Shown here piece by piece: positions 6,634-13,939 of a stretch of 13,939 nt of DNA. Within the stretch, counting starts at the first letter, position 1. The number at the start of each line of letters is the position of its first letter. The DNA comes from CAMLHP01 sp035707845 (GTDB taxonomy: Bacteria; Gemmatimonadota; Gemmatimonadetes; Gemmatimonadales; GWC2-71-9): assembly GCA_035707845.1 (NCBI GenBank), contig DASSTP010000114.1, forward strand, positions 1 through 13,939, written 5' to 3'. The notes below the pieces were generated by a model. The model did not search any database, had not been told where the DNA came from, and worked only from the letters and a program-made list of their open reading frames with translations. A program made the translations under genes and the position numbers.

Positions 6634-8130
6634 CTACCTCACTGCCTCTGTCACGTCGAATATCATCATCGCCGGCGATTCTGGTGAGGGATCCCGGGCG
6701 GCAAAGACGTAGTCCCGGCCGTTGATGGAGGCGATGGTCCCGGTGTGGAGCCCACCCGAGGGTGACGCCACCGGAAAGCTCGCCAGCAGTGCCGGCACGA
6801 GCGGGTTGGCCAGCGAGTAGACGTACAGTCCCGCTCCCGTTCCATATTCTGCCGTCACCGCCATCCAGCGGCCGTCGTCGCTCACCTGGAGATCGCTGAT
6901 CGTCCCGACGTCCGGAATGGCGATCGCCGCGGAAGCGACGGGATTCCCGGACGAAAGATTCCAGACCTTCACGTCGTTGCCCGGCAGCGTTCGGGTTTCC
7001 CAGGTGCCGCTGTAGCCGGCCCCGCCGTGTACCCAGAGATCCGAGGTGAACTGCTGGGCGACGTTGTTGCCGCCGCCCAGCACGCTGAAGGCACCAGACT
7101 GGAGCTTGAGGTGCCAGAAGCCGCTCAGCATGTCGGAAGCATAGAGCGATCCATCCCCCGCCAGCATGACACCCCAGACATAGGTGTTGCCCGCGCCACC
7201 CGGACGGATCTCGTCGATCACGCGAGACGAGAGATCACCGCTGAGCGTTCCCGACACGTCCAGCGCCACAACGCCTGCGTTGTAGTAGGCGGCATAGAGA
7301 ATCGCGTGCTCCTCATCCATCCAGAAGTTGTGCACCCCGGCCGGCTGCCCATCGACTGGCGCATGATGGAAGAAGGCAACTTCGACCGGGTGGGCAAGGT
7401 CGGAGACGTCCACCACATGGATATCGCCCCGGCTGCTGGTGCCGATGCTTCCCGGCCCTTCCTGTCCCACGAAGAGATAGCGCGTCTCGTTGGTGGCAGG
7501 GTTGTGGAACCACCACCCGTTGTGCACGCTAGGGTCGGTGGCATCAACTGATCCGTTCGTGACGAGCGACCCCACCCGCGCAGGCGCCGCTGGCGTGCCA
7601 CCCGCGATGCCATTGCCCACGTCATAGATCCGGACGCCGGTATTCCAGGCAAAGGCGAAGGCCAGGCCATCACGCACGTAGGTATCGTGCATCCCGTAGT
7701 TCGGAGGAATCGGTACCGTCGCCACCAGCGCAATATCATGGCTGGAGGTCAGGATGAGGGTTGCCGTGAAGACCACAGGCGAGCCTGTCAGTCCCGTGAC
7801 CGCTGCCTGCGCGGTCTGTGCGCCGGCATGCCCGCCCAGGGTGAATGTCGTGGCAGCAATGCCGTTTGCGTCGGTGACCGACGAGGTGGGCGAGACACTG
7901 CCTCCACCCGACACCACGCTCCAGCTCACGGTGACGCCAGACACCGGCTGCGCCTCGGCATCCGTGACGCGGGCCCGGAGTGGCTGCGGAAGGGCCACCG
8001 CCGCCTGGGCCTGCTGGTTGTCGCCATCGAAGGCCGTGACGGCCGTTGGCGTGGGACTGGGCGGCGGTTCGGTGGAATCGCTGCAGGCCGCCAGTGCGAC
8101 TGCGAGCAGCATGACGGGCAAATGTTTCAA
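6634..8130 (-). CDS. Surface lipoprotein with bacterial Ig-like domain and LVIVD-type propeller
   Basis: This is a 498-residue predicted lipoprotein. A short signal peptide ends in the lipobox LAAC (C16), followed by a Ser/Pro/Thr-rich linker (17-30). Residues about 31-126 match a Big_1-type Ig domain (PVSGVTVSW, GGGSVSPTSS, TDANGIAATTFTLGG). From about 130 there are repeated blades of the form HDTYVRDGLAF...GVRIYDV, GDIHVVDVSDLAHPVEV, AGVVALDV, GLYVYSL and AMMIFDV, typical of LVIVD-repeat beta-propellers, probably for protein or ligand binding outside the cell. No catalytic motif is seen. The start is TTG at 8130-8128, overlapping the upstream stop as TTGA; the next in-frame ATG (8112) would leave a signal peptide without its lysine. 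It is the last gene of the sdh-linked unit, and its stop abuts the octamer array. The domain calls are from memory; the function is unknown. Confidence 0.8.
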   Translation of the reverse strand: MKHLPVMLLAVALAACSDSTEPPPSPTPTAVTAFDGDNQQAQAAVALPQPLRARVTDAEAQPVSGVTVSWSVVSGGGSVSPTSSVTDANGIAATTFTLGGHAGAQTAQAAVTGLTGSPVVFTATLILTSSHDIALVATVPIPPNYGMHDTYVRDGLAFAFAWNTGVRIYDVGNGIAGGTPAAPARVGSLVTNGSVDATDPSVHNGWWFHNPATNETRYLFVGQEGPGSIGTSSRGDIHVVDVSDLAHPVEVAFFHHAPVDGQPAGVHNFWMDEEHAILYAAYYNAGVVALDVSGTLSGDLSSRVIDEIRPGGAGNTYVWGVMLAGDGSLYASDMLSGFWHLKLQSGAFSVLGGGNNVAQQFTSDLWVHGGAGYSGTWETRTLPGNDVKVWNLSSGNPVASAAIAIPDVGTISDLQVSDDGRWMAVTAEYGTGAGLYVYSLANPLVPALLASFPVASPSGGLHTGTIASINGRDYVFAARDPSPESPAMMIFDVTEAVR

Positions 8131-9374
8131 TGCATCATCTCGTGGTGCGGGCTGGCGTCGTGAGCCGGCATCTCCGGCAATGCGACGCCGTAGCGTCCCA
8201 TGCGATGGAGACGCATGCCGAGACCGATGCGCACACCGGCGGTGATGCTCCAGAACGTGTCGCGTCCATAGAAGGCAACCGGATCGAAGCTCGCCGGAGT
8301 CAGCGACGTCACCCGGCCGGCCGAAACCTCGACGAACGGGGCCACGCTGAGGCCGGGCCAGTCATCGGCCAGGGCGGCGTCGAGCGCCACCGTGTGGATG
8401 GACCAGCGGCTTCGGCCCAGGATGGAATTGTCGAGTTGCGGCCGGATGGTCCGGAACGGCTCGTCTGCCCGCTGCTCCTCCGGCCGCTCGGTGCGCTCGA
8501 ACCGGTAGGCGAGTCCCAGCACCCGCCCATGCAGTGCCGCCTCGGCGAGGACGCTGTGGTACGCGAATACGTCGCCCCCCTCCTCGGTGCTGGCCCATTC
8601 CAGCAGGGCGTAGGCGCGACCAGCCCGGGTCGCGCGCTCCAGCCGCGCGCTCGTGCTCCACTTGGTCTGGTCGAGCCCCTCCCCGCCCTCATGCTCCGGC
8701 GAATTCAGCTCCGCGTAGGAGCCCTGGACTTCAAGCCCCGGCAGCGGGAGCAGCGTGAGCCGGCCGGACCAGCTGTCGCCAAACCGCGAGAGCTCCGGCC
8801 AGTCGTCGGGCCCGGTGGGCTCGTCACCGTTGAACACTCCCGCCTCGGCGATGACTGGCCCCGCGCGCACGGCGACGACGGCGACGAGCCGCTCCAGGAT
8901 CTGGGCCAGGTGGTGATTGACGGGATAGGAGAGGAACGGCCGCACCATCGGGTCATCGCTGCCGAACGGGGCAAACCCCTTGCCCATGGCAAAGGAGGCA
9001 CCGCTCACCGTCTCCTCCGAAAAATGCTGCTGTCCGGAGAGCATGATCTCGTGCGCATAGGTGTGCGGGTGCCGCCGGTCCACAAAGCCTTCGCCCCATG
9101 CGCCCATGCTAGGCACGCCGTCCGGGATGGTGAGGCCTTCCAGGTTGGCCATGCCGGTGAGGCGGAGCTGGCCGTTGAAGGTGGAGGCATCCACCATGAC
9201 CCACGGCGCAACGACGTTCAGCTGGTTGACGGATCCGTTCCCGCCGGGTGCCGGCAGGATGTGCGTAAAGGCAGGCGTCGCCGAGGCGCCGACGACGATT
9301 TCATCCGTTGACTGCGCGGCGACGCTCCCGGCGACCAGCGCCAGCAGGGCGGCAGCCAGGCCGGCACGAATCAG
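8127..9374 (-). CDS. Predicted outer-membrane beta-barrel protein of unknown function, probable CTG start
   Basis: I do not recognise a named family. The protein (about 415 residues) begins with a clear signal peptide (IRAGLAAALLALVAGSVAA, cleavage near AAQ). It then shows alternating hydrophobic/polar strands rich in Gly, aromatic and Arg residues, as expected for a porin-like barrel. Notable segments are WGEGFVDRRHPHTYAHEIML, GKGFAPFGSDDP and FWSITAGVRIGLGMRL near the end. The last 18 residues form a Met/His tail (MPAHDASPHHEMMH). No ATG, GTG or TTG occurs near the signal peptide. The best start is CTG at 9374-9372, forming CTGA with the sdhB stop, with GGGGGAG eight bases upstream. ATT at 9371-9369 is an alternative. 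ATG at 9473 would overlap sdhB by 103 bp and add an atypical leader. Its stop overlaps the lipoprotein start (TTGA), so the pair is probably made together. Confidence 0.72.
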   Translation of the reverse strand: MIRAGLAAALLALVAGSVAAQSTDEIVVGASATPAFTHILPAPGGNGSVNQLNVVAPWVMVDASTFNGQLRLTGMANLEGLTIPDGVPSMGAWGEGFVDRRHPHTYAHEIMLSGQQHFSEETVSGASFAMGKGFAPFGSDDPMVRPFLSYPVNHHLAQILERLVAVVAVRAGPVIAEAGVFNGDEPTGPDDWPELSRFGDSWSGRLTLLPLPGLEVQGSYAELNSPEHEGGEGLDQTKWSTSARLERATRAGRAYALLEWASTEEGGDVFAYHSVLAEAALHGRVLGLAYRFERTERPEEQRADEPFRTIRPQLDNSILGRSRWSIHTVALDAALADDWPGLSVAPFVEVSAGRVTSLTPASFDPVAFYGRDTFWSITAGVRIGLGMRLHRMGRYGVALPEMPAHDASPHHEMMH

Positions 9375-10129
9375 GATGACGGCTCCCCCGAAGCGAGCGC
9401 GGCACGCAGATAGTCGGCGTTCATCCGGGTAATGAAGTCGATGCTGATTTCCTTGGGGCACGCTTCCATGCATTCACCGTAGAGACTGCACCCGCCGAAT
9501 CCTTCCGCGTCCATCTGCTCCACCATGCGGGAGGCGCGCCGCAATCGCTCGGCCTGCCCCTGCGGCAGGAGGCCGAGGTGCGAAATCTTGGCGGCGGTGA
9601 ACAACGAGGCCGAGCCGTTGGGACAGGCCGCGACGCACGCGCCACACCCGATGCACGCCGCCGCATCCATGGCGCGATCGGCATCACGCTTGGCCACTGG
9701 TATGGCGTTGCCATCCGGTGCGCTGCCGGTGCGCGCCGAGATGTAGCCTCCCGCGGCGATGATGCGATCGAACGCCGACCGGTTGACGCACAGGTCCTTG
9801 ATCACGGGAAAGGCGCGGGCCCGGAACGGCTCGATGAGGATCTCATCGCCCTCCCTGAAGCTTCGCATGTGCAGCTGGCAGGTGGCGGTGCCCTTCATGG
9901 GCCCGTGGGCCACGCCGTTGATCATGAGGGAGCACATGCCGCAGATGCCCTCCCGGCAGTCATGATCGAACGCGATCGGCTCCTTGCCCGCCGCGATCAG
10001 CCCTTCGTTCACCACGTCGAGCATTTCGAGAAACGACATGTCCGGCGAGATGTCGCGCGCCTCGTAGGTTTCAAGGCGGCCCTTCGCCTGGGCGTTGGCC
10101 TGCCGCCAGACATGCAGCGTGAGGTTCAT
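9371..10129 (-). CDS. sdhB: Succinate dehydrogenase/fumarate reductase iron-sulfur subunit
   Basis: This subunit carries electrons from the flavoprotein to the membrane cytochrome through three Fe-S centres. The protein has 252 residues. [2Fe-2S] ligands are C58, C63, C66 and C84 (DCREGICGMC ... ATC). CIGCGACVAACP (159-170) and CSLYGECMEACP (214-225) supply the [4Fe-4S] and [3Fe-4S] ligands, all present. The sequence style fits the SDH/FRD branch that works with a single diheme cytochrome, matching the SdhC here. The ATG at 10129-10127 has GGAG five bases upstream; a longer frame into sdhA is rejected. It lies 55 bp after sdhA, and its stop overlaps the start of the barrel gene. Confidence 0.96.
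   Translation of the reverse strand: MNLTLHVWRQANAQAKGRLETYEARDISPDMSFLEMLDVVNEGLIAAGKEPIAFDHDCREGICGMCSLMINGVAHGPMKGTATCQLHMRSFREGDEILIEPFRARAFPVIKDLCVNRSAFDRIIAAGGYISARTGSAPDGNAIPVAKRDADRAMDAAACIGCGACVAACPNGSASLFTAAKISHLGLLPQGQAERLRRASRMVEQMDAEGFGGCSLYGECMEACPKEISIDFITRMNADYLRAALASGEPSS
9383..9389 (-). promoter_or_regulatory. Ribosome-binding site supporting the CTG start
   Basis: On the minus strand this reads GGGGGAG, ends eight bases before CTG (9374-9372), and lies inside the last codons of sdhB. It is the only strong Shine-Dalgarno match near the signal-peptide start of the barrel gene and fits CTG better than ATT (11 bases). Confidence 0.5.
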
Positions 10130-10140
10130 CCGTTCTCCAT

Positions 10141-10183
10141 GGTGACCCACGGCCACCGCACGGGGCAAAGCCATGGCCTTGCC
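10141..10183 (-). promoter_or_regulatory. Two consecutive hairpins in the sdhA-sdhB spacer
   Basis: Read on the minus strand, GGCAAGGCC (10183-10175) pairs with GGCTTTGCC (10172-10164) across a tiny AT loop, starting one base after the sdhA stop. GGTGGCC (10157-10151) then pairs with GGTCACC (10147-10141) across a GTG triloop. Each stem has one G-U pair. The second hairpin ends two bases before the sdhB ribosome-binding site (10138-10135). There is no T-tract. Likely roles are an RNase barrier, partial termination or control of sdhB initiation. Confidence 0.5.
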
Positions 10184-10184
10184 G

Positions 10185-12100
<1,916 letters not shown>

Positions 12101-12104
<4 letters not shown>

Positions 12105-12763
12105 GGTACCCATCCGAAAAAGACCGCGAGCGGGACAATCACGAATCCGACCGCGATGATGATGGCGATGGCACCAGCCACGTGCCGCACCAGCGGCCGG
12201 GGCGAGGCCCCTCGCGCACCGATTGTGCGTACGGAACTCCAGGCGCCGTGCCAGAGGTGGAGCCCGAGGAAGAGCATCGCCACGGTGTAAAAGGCCGTCA
12301 CCCACCAGATCCGGAAGCTCTTTGTCACATTGGCAAAGACGTCGCCCCTGGCGATGGGGCCGGCAGGCCGGATATCGAGGGTCGTGAAGTGCAGGATGTG
12401 AAAAATGATGAAGACCAGCAGCAGCACCCCGCCCCACCGCATGGTTCTCGATGCCAGCGTGGAAACCTGCGGCTCGCGCTTCTGGTAACCCTCAGGGCGC
12501 GCCGCCCGGTTTCGCATGGTGAGCTGCCAGGCCATCAGGATGTGGAGCAGCACCGCCACGATGAGCACCACGCGCAGGACCTGCAGCAGCTCGTTGGCCG
12601 GTCCATGGAGGAAGTGCGCGTAGGTGTTGAGCTTGTCCGCGCCCTCGAAGACCTGGAGGTTGCCGGCCATGTGGGCAATCAGGAAGCCGATCCCGATGAT
12701 CCCGGTGACGGCCATGATGATTTTCTTCCCGATGGTGGAGCGGTAGAACCGCAGCGGATTCAT
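12101..12763 (-). CDS. sdhC: Succinate dehydrogenase cytochrome b subunit (single-polypeptide, diheme type)
   Basis: This is the membrane anchor that passes electrons to quinone. The protein has 220 residues with five hydrophobic segments (about 15-35, 59-82, 109-129, 153-174 and 193-217). Histidines H31, H74, H122 and H169 lie in successive helices and are the expected axial ligands of two b hemes, as in the type-B SDH/FRD family (sdhC b558-like). No sdhD gene follows; sdhA overlaps directly (ATGA). The ATG at 12763-12761 has GAGAGGA three bases upstream. It is the first gene of the five-gene unit, and its promoter must lie in the repeat-rich gap to its right, where I see no convincing boxes. 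Confidence 0.93.
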
Positions 12764-12830
12764 GGTCCTCTCGTCAAAAGAAACGTCGCTGGAACATCAC
12801 AGAGCATCGCAGCAGTTGTTCAACCTGTCA

Positions 12831-12855
12831 TCCTGAGCCGCCAAGCGGCGAAGGA
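12831..12855 (+). repeat. REP-like hairpin with paired GA/GA internal loop
   Basis: TCCT-GA-GCCGC-CAA-GCGGC-GA-AGGA: the outer 4-bp and inner 5-bp stems are perfect, and the mismatched GA/GA between them can form sheared G-A pairs. It is preceded by GTCA, as in the related core at 6517-6519. It resembles REP-type palindromes. Confidence 0.7.
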
Positions 12856-12874
12856 GCCATCGGCCGGCTTAGGC

Positions 12875-12893
12875 CCCTGCGCTTTGCTCAGGG
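12875..12893 (-). repeat. Second REP-like hairpin, inverted relative to the first
   Basis: On the minus strand this reads CCCT-GA-GC-AAA-GC-GC-AGGG, the same layout as the hairpin 20 bp to the left but in the opposite direction, with a shorter inner stem. The pair forms a head-to-head arrangement like the paired units of REP/BIME elements. Confidence 0.55.
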
Positions 12894-12942
12894 TGCCCCA
12901 AGCCTGGCCAAGCGGTGCCTGACAAGTCATTTCACACGAGAT

Positions 12943-13011
12943 CACGAAAGCACGAAAGCAGTGATCAGCTTGAAGCCGCACCGCCGAGTTTCCAGTTTTC
13001 GTGTTTTCGTG
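12943..13011. repeat. Inverted octamer dyad downstream of mdh
   Basis: Two tandem CACGAAAG units (12943-12958) face two tandem TTTTCGTG units (12996-13011) across 37 bp. They are complementary except for one position per unit (G opposite T). The right arm ends 19 bp after the mdh stop, so in the mdh message this forms a 16-bp stem with one internal mismatch. It could act as the mdh terminator, although no T-tract follows. Confidence 0.6.
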
Positions 13012-13029
13012 TGCATATGACGGAACTCC

Positions 13030-13939
13030 CTAGCTCGCATCCACCGTGGCCTGGGTCTCCCGGACCGCGTCAGCCGACTGCTTGAGATCGGCCTTCTCCT
13101 GCTCGGTGAGCGTCACTTCGAGAATCTGCTCGAGCCCCTTCCGGCCCAGCTTGCAGGGCACGCCACAGAAGACGTCCTTGAGCCCGTACTCGCCGGTGAG
13201 CCACGCCGAGCATGGCAGGATCCGCTTCCGGTCAAGCGCGATCGCTTCCACCATCTGGATGGCCGCCGCACTGGGCGCGTAGTAGGCCGAGCCGGTCTTG
13301 AGGAACGCCACGATCTCAGCGCCGCCGCCGCGGGTGCGCTTCACGATCTCGTCGAGCTTGTCCTTGGCCAGGAGCTGGGTGACGGGAATGCCGGAGACGG
13401 TGGTGTAGGAAATCAGCGGGACCATCGTGTCGCCGTGGCCGCCGAGGACCATGGCCTGGATGTCATCCATGGACACGTTCATGGCCTGGGCCAGGAAGGT
13501 GCGATAGCGCGCGGTATCGAGCACGCCCGCCATGCCGATCACCCGCTCGCGCGGGAAGCCGCTGGCCTTCATGGCCACGTAACACATCACGTCGAGCGGA
13601 TTGGAGACGACCACGATAATGGACTTGGGGGCGGCCTTGGCAATGTTCTCCGCGACAGACTTGACGATGCCGGCGTTGGTGCGGACCAGGTCATCGCGGC
13701 TCATGCCGGGCTTCCGCGCGATGCCGGCGGTGACGACGAAGACCTCGGCGTCCTTCGCTTCGTCATAGCCCTGCGAGCCGATGATCCGGGTGTCGAACCC
13801 CTCGATGGGGCCGCTCTGCCACTGGTCGAGCGCCTTGCCCTGGGGCACGCCTTCGACCACGTCGATCAGGATCACCTCGCGGGCCAGGCTCTTTTCCGCC
13901 AGCCGCTGCGCCGCCGTGGCGCCCACATGCCCGGCACCG
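13030..13939 (-). CDS. mdh: Malate dehydrogenase (LDH-like class), N-terminus cut by window edge
   Basis: This is the cytosolic TCA-cycle enzyme that interconverts malate and oxaloacetate with NAD. About 302 residues are visible; the gene runs past the right edge, and the first visible residues GAGHVGATAA are the Rossmann nucleotide motif, so probably only about ten residues are missing. The acidic residue in LIDVVEG favours NAD. Substrate arginines appear in GIARKPGMSRDDL, with the third in LDTARYR. NPLDVM follows, and the catalytic histidine is in GGHGDTMVP (codon at 13435-13437). The ARKPGM loop separates it from lactate dehydrogenase. The stop is TAG at 13030-13032. It lies in the same direction as sdhCAB but 266 bp upstream of it, so it is probably a separate transcript. 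Confidence 0.95.
   Translation of the reverse strand, partial: GAGHVGATAAQRLAEKSLAREVILIDVVEGVPQGKALDQWQSGPIEGFDTRIIGSQGYDEAKDAEVFVVTAGIARKPGMSRDDLVRTNAGIVKSVAENIAKAAPKSIIVVVSNPLDVMCYVAMKASGFPRERVIGMAGVLDTARYRTFLAQAMNVSMDDIQAMVLGGHGDTMVPLISYTTVSGIPVTQLLAKDKLDEIVKRTRGGGAEIVAFLKTGSAYYAPSAAAIQMVEAIALDRKRILPCSAWLTGEYGLKDVFCGVPCKLGRKGLEQILEVTLTEQEKADLKQSADAVRETQATVDAS

Larger units (their letters stand above)
12764..13029. other. Repeat-rich intergenic region between mdh and sdhC
   Basis: This 266-bp region follows the mdh stop and precedes the sdhC start. It contains two REP-like hairpins in opposite orientation (12831-12855 and 12875-12893) and an octamer dyad (12943-13011). I see no open reading frame worth calling and no clear promoter. 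The 12901-12942 and 13012-13029 stretches show nothing I can name. Confidence 0.6.

Noticed and set aside
6186..6725. Small open frames running through the octamer arrays (repetitive Trp/Thr/Val or Cys/Pro/Ser peptides)
   Set aside because: An 8-bp repeat without stops keeps all frames open; the peptides are repeat products and extend into the flanking genes out of frame.
8130..9311. 393-codon plus-strand frame opposite the barrel gene
   Set aside because: It is antisense shadow in GC-rich coding DNA; composition is Arg/His/Pro-rich without domains, while the opposite strand has a signal peptide and coupled ends.
9375..9473. ATG start at 9473 for the barrel gene
   Set aside because: It would require a 103-bp overlap with sdhB and a 33-residue polar leader before the signal peptide. 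It is kept only as an alternative to CTG.
12105..12437. N-terminal extension of SdhA into sdhC
   Set aside because: The extra residues are out-of-frame sdhC; the ATGA overlap at 12104 and the family N-terminus mark the true start.
12764..13029. Possible tRNA or small RNA gene
   Set aside because: No cloverleaf or T-loop box was found; the hairpins are too short and match repeat copies.

Overview
The window is 13.9 kb of GC-rich bacterial chromosome dominated by respiratory-chain and TCA-cycle genes. It holds six NADH-quinone oxidoreductase genes, a three-gene succinate dehydrogenase/fumarate reductase of the single-cytochrome type, and malate dehydrogenase. Signal peptides, a lipobox and a predicted outer-membrane barrel indicate a diderm. 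From memory of protein style (Big_1/LVIVD lipoproteins, MDH of the LDH-like class, Dcd and M1 sequences) I would place it in Gemmatimonadota, probably an uncultured member. That placement is inference and was not searched.

Layout. Positions 1-3716 (minus strand) carry nuoA-B-C-D-E-F, read from right to left; nuoF runs off the left edge. Every junction overlaps (10 bp at A/B; ATGA, GTGA, ATGA and TAATG at the others), so this is one translationally coupled transcript for the peripheral arm of complex I. A 127-bp divergent spacer follows. Then dcd (dCTP deaminase) and a secreted M1-family zinc metallopeptidase lie on the plus strand, 3844-6434. The 199-bp gap to the next gene is a mirrored pair of 8-bp tandem-repeat arrays around a REP-like core, sitting between two convergent stop codons.

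Positions 6634-12763 (minus strand) form a five-gene unit read right to left: sdhC-sdhA-sdhB, a predicted outer-membrane barrel protein, and a surface lipoprotein with a bacterial Ig domain and an LVIVD-type propeller. Four of these genes are coupled through ATGA, CTGA and TTGA overlaps. The barrel gene appears to start at a rare CTG codon. The only untranslated spacer in the unit, sdhA-sdhB, folds into two consecutive hairpins. A 266-bp repeat-rich gap then separates sdhC from mdh, which is cut by the right edge.

How the genes work together. MDH, SDH and complex I are consecutive steps feeding electrons from the TCA cycle to quinone. Dcd (dUMP/dUTP supply) and the M1 peptidase (extracytoplasmic peptide breakdown) look like unrelated neighbours. 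The two envelope genes fused to the end of the sdh unit are the least explained part of the window. I found no phage, transposase, CRISPR, tRNA or rRNA. The less ordinary content is the structured intergenic DNA, the non-ATG coupled starts and the sdh-linked envelope pair; I see no clear evidence of a wholly new system.
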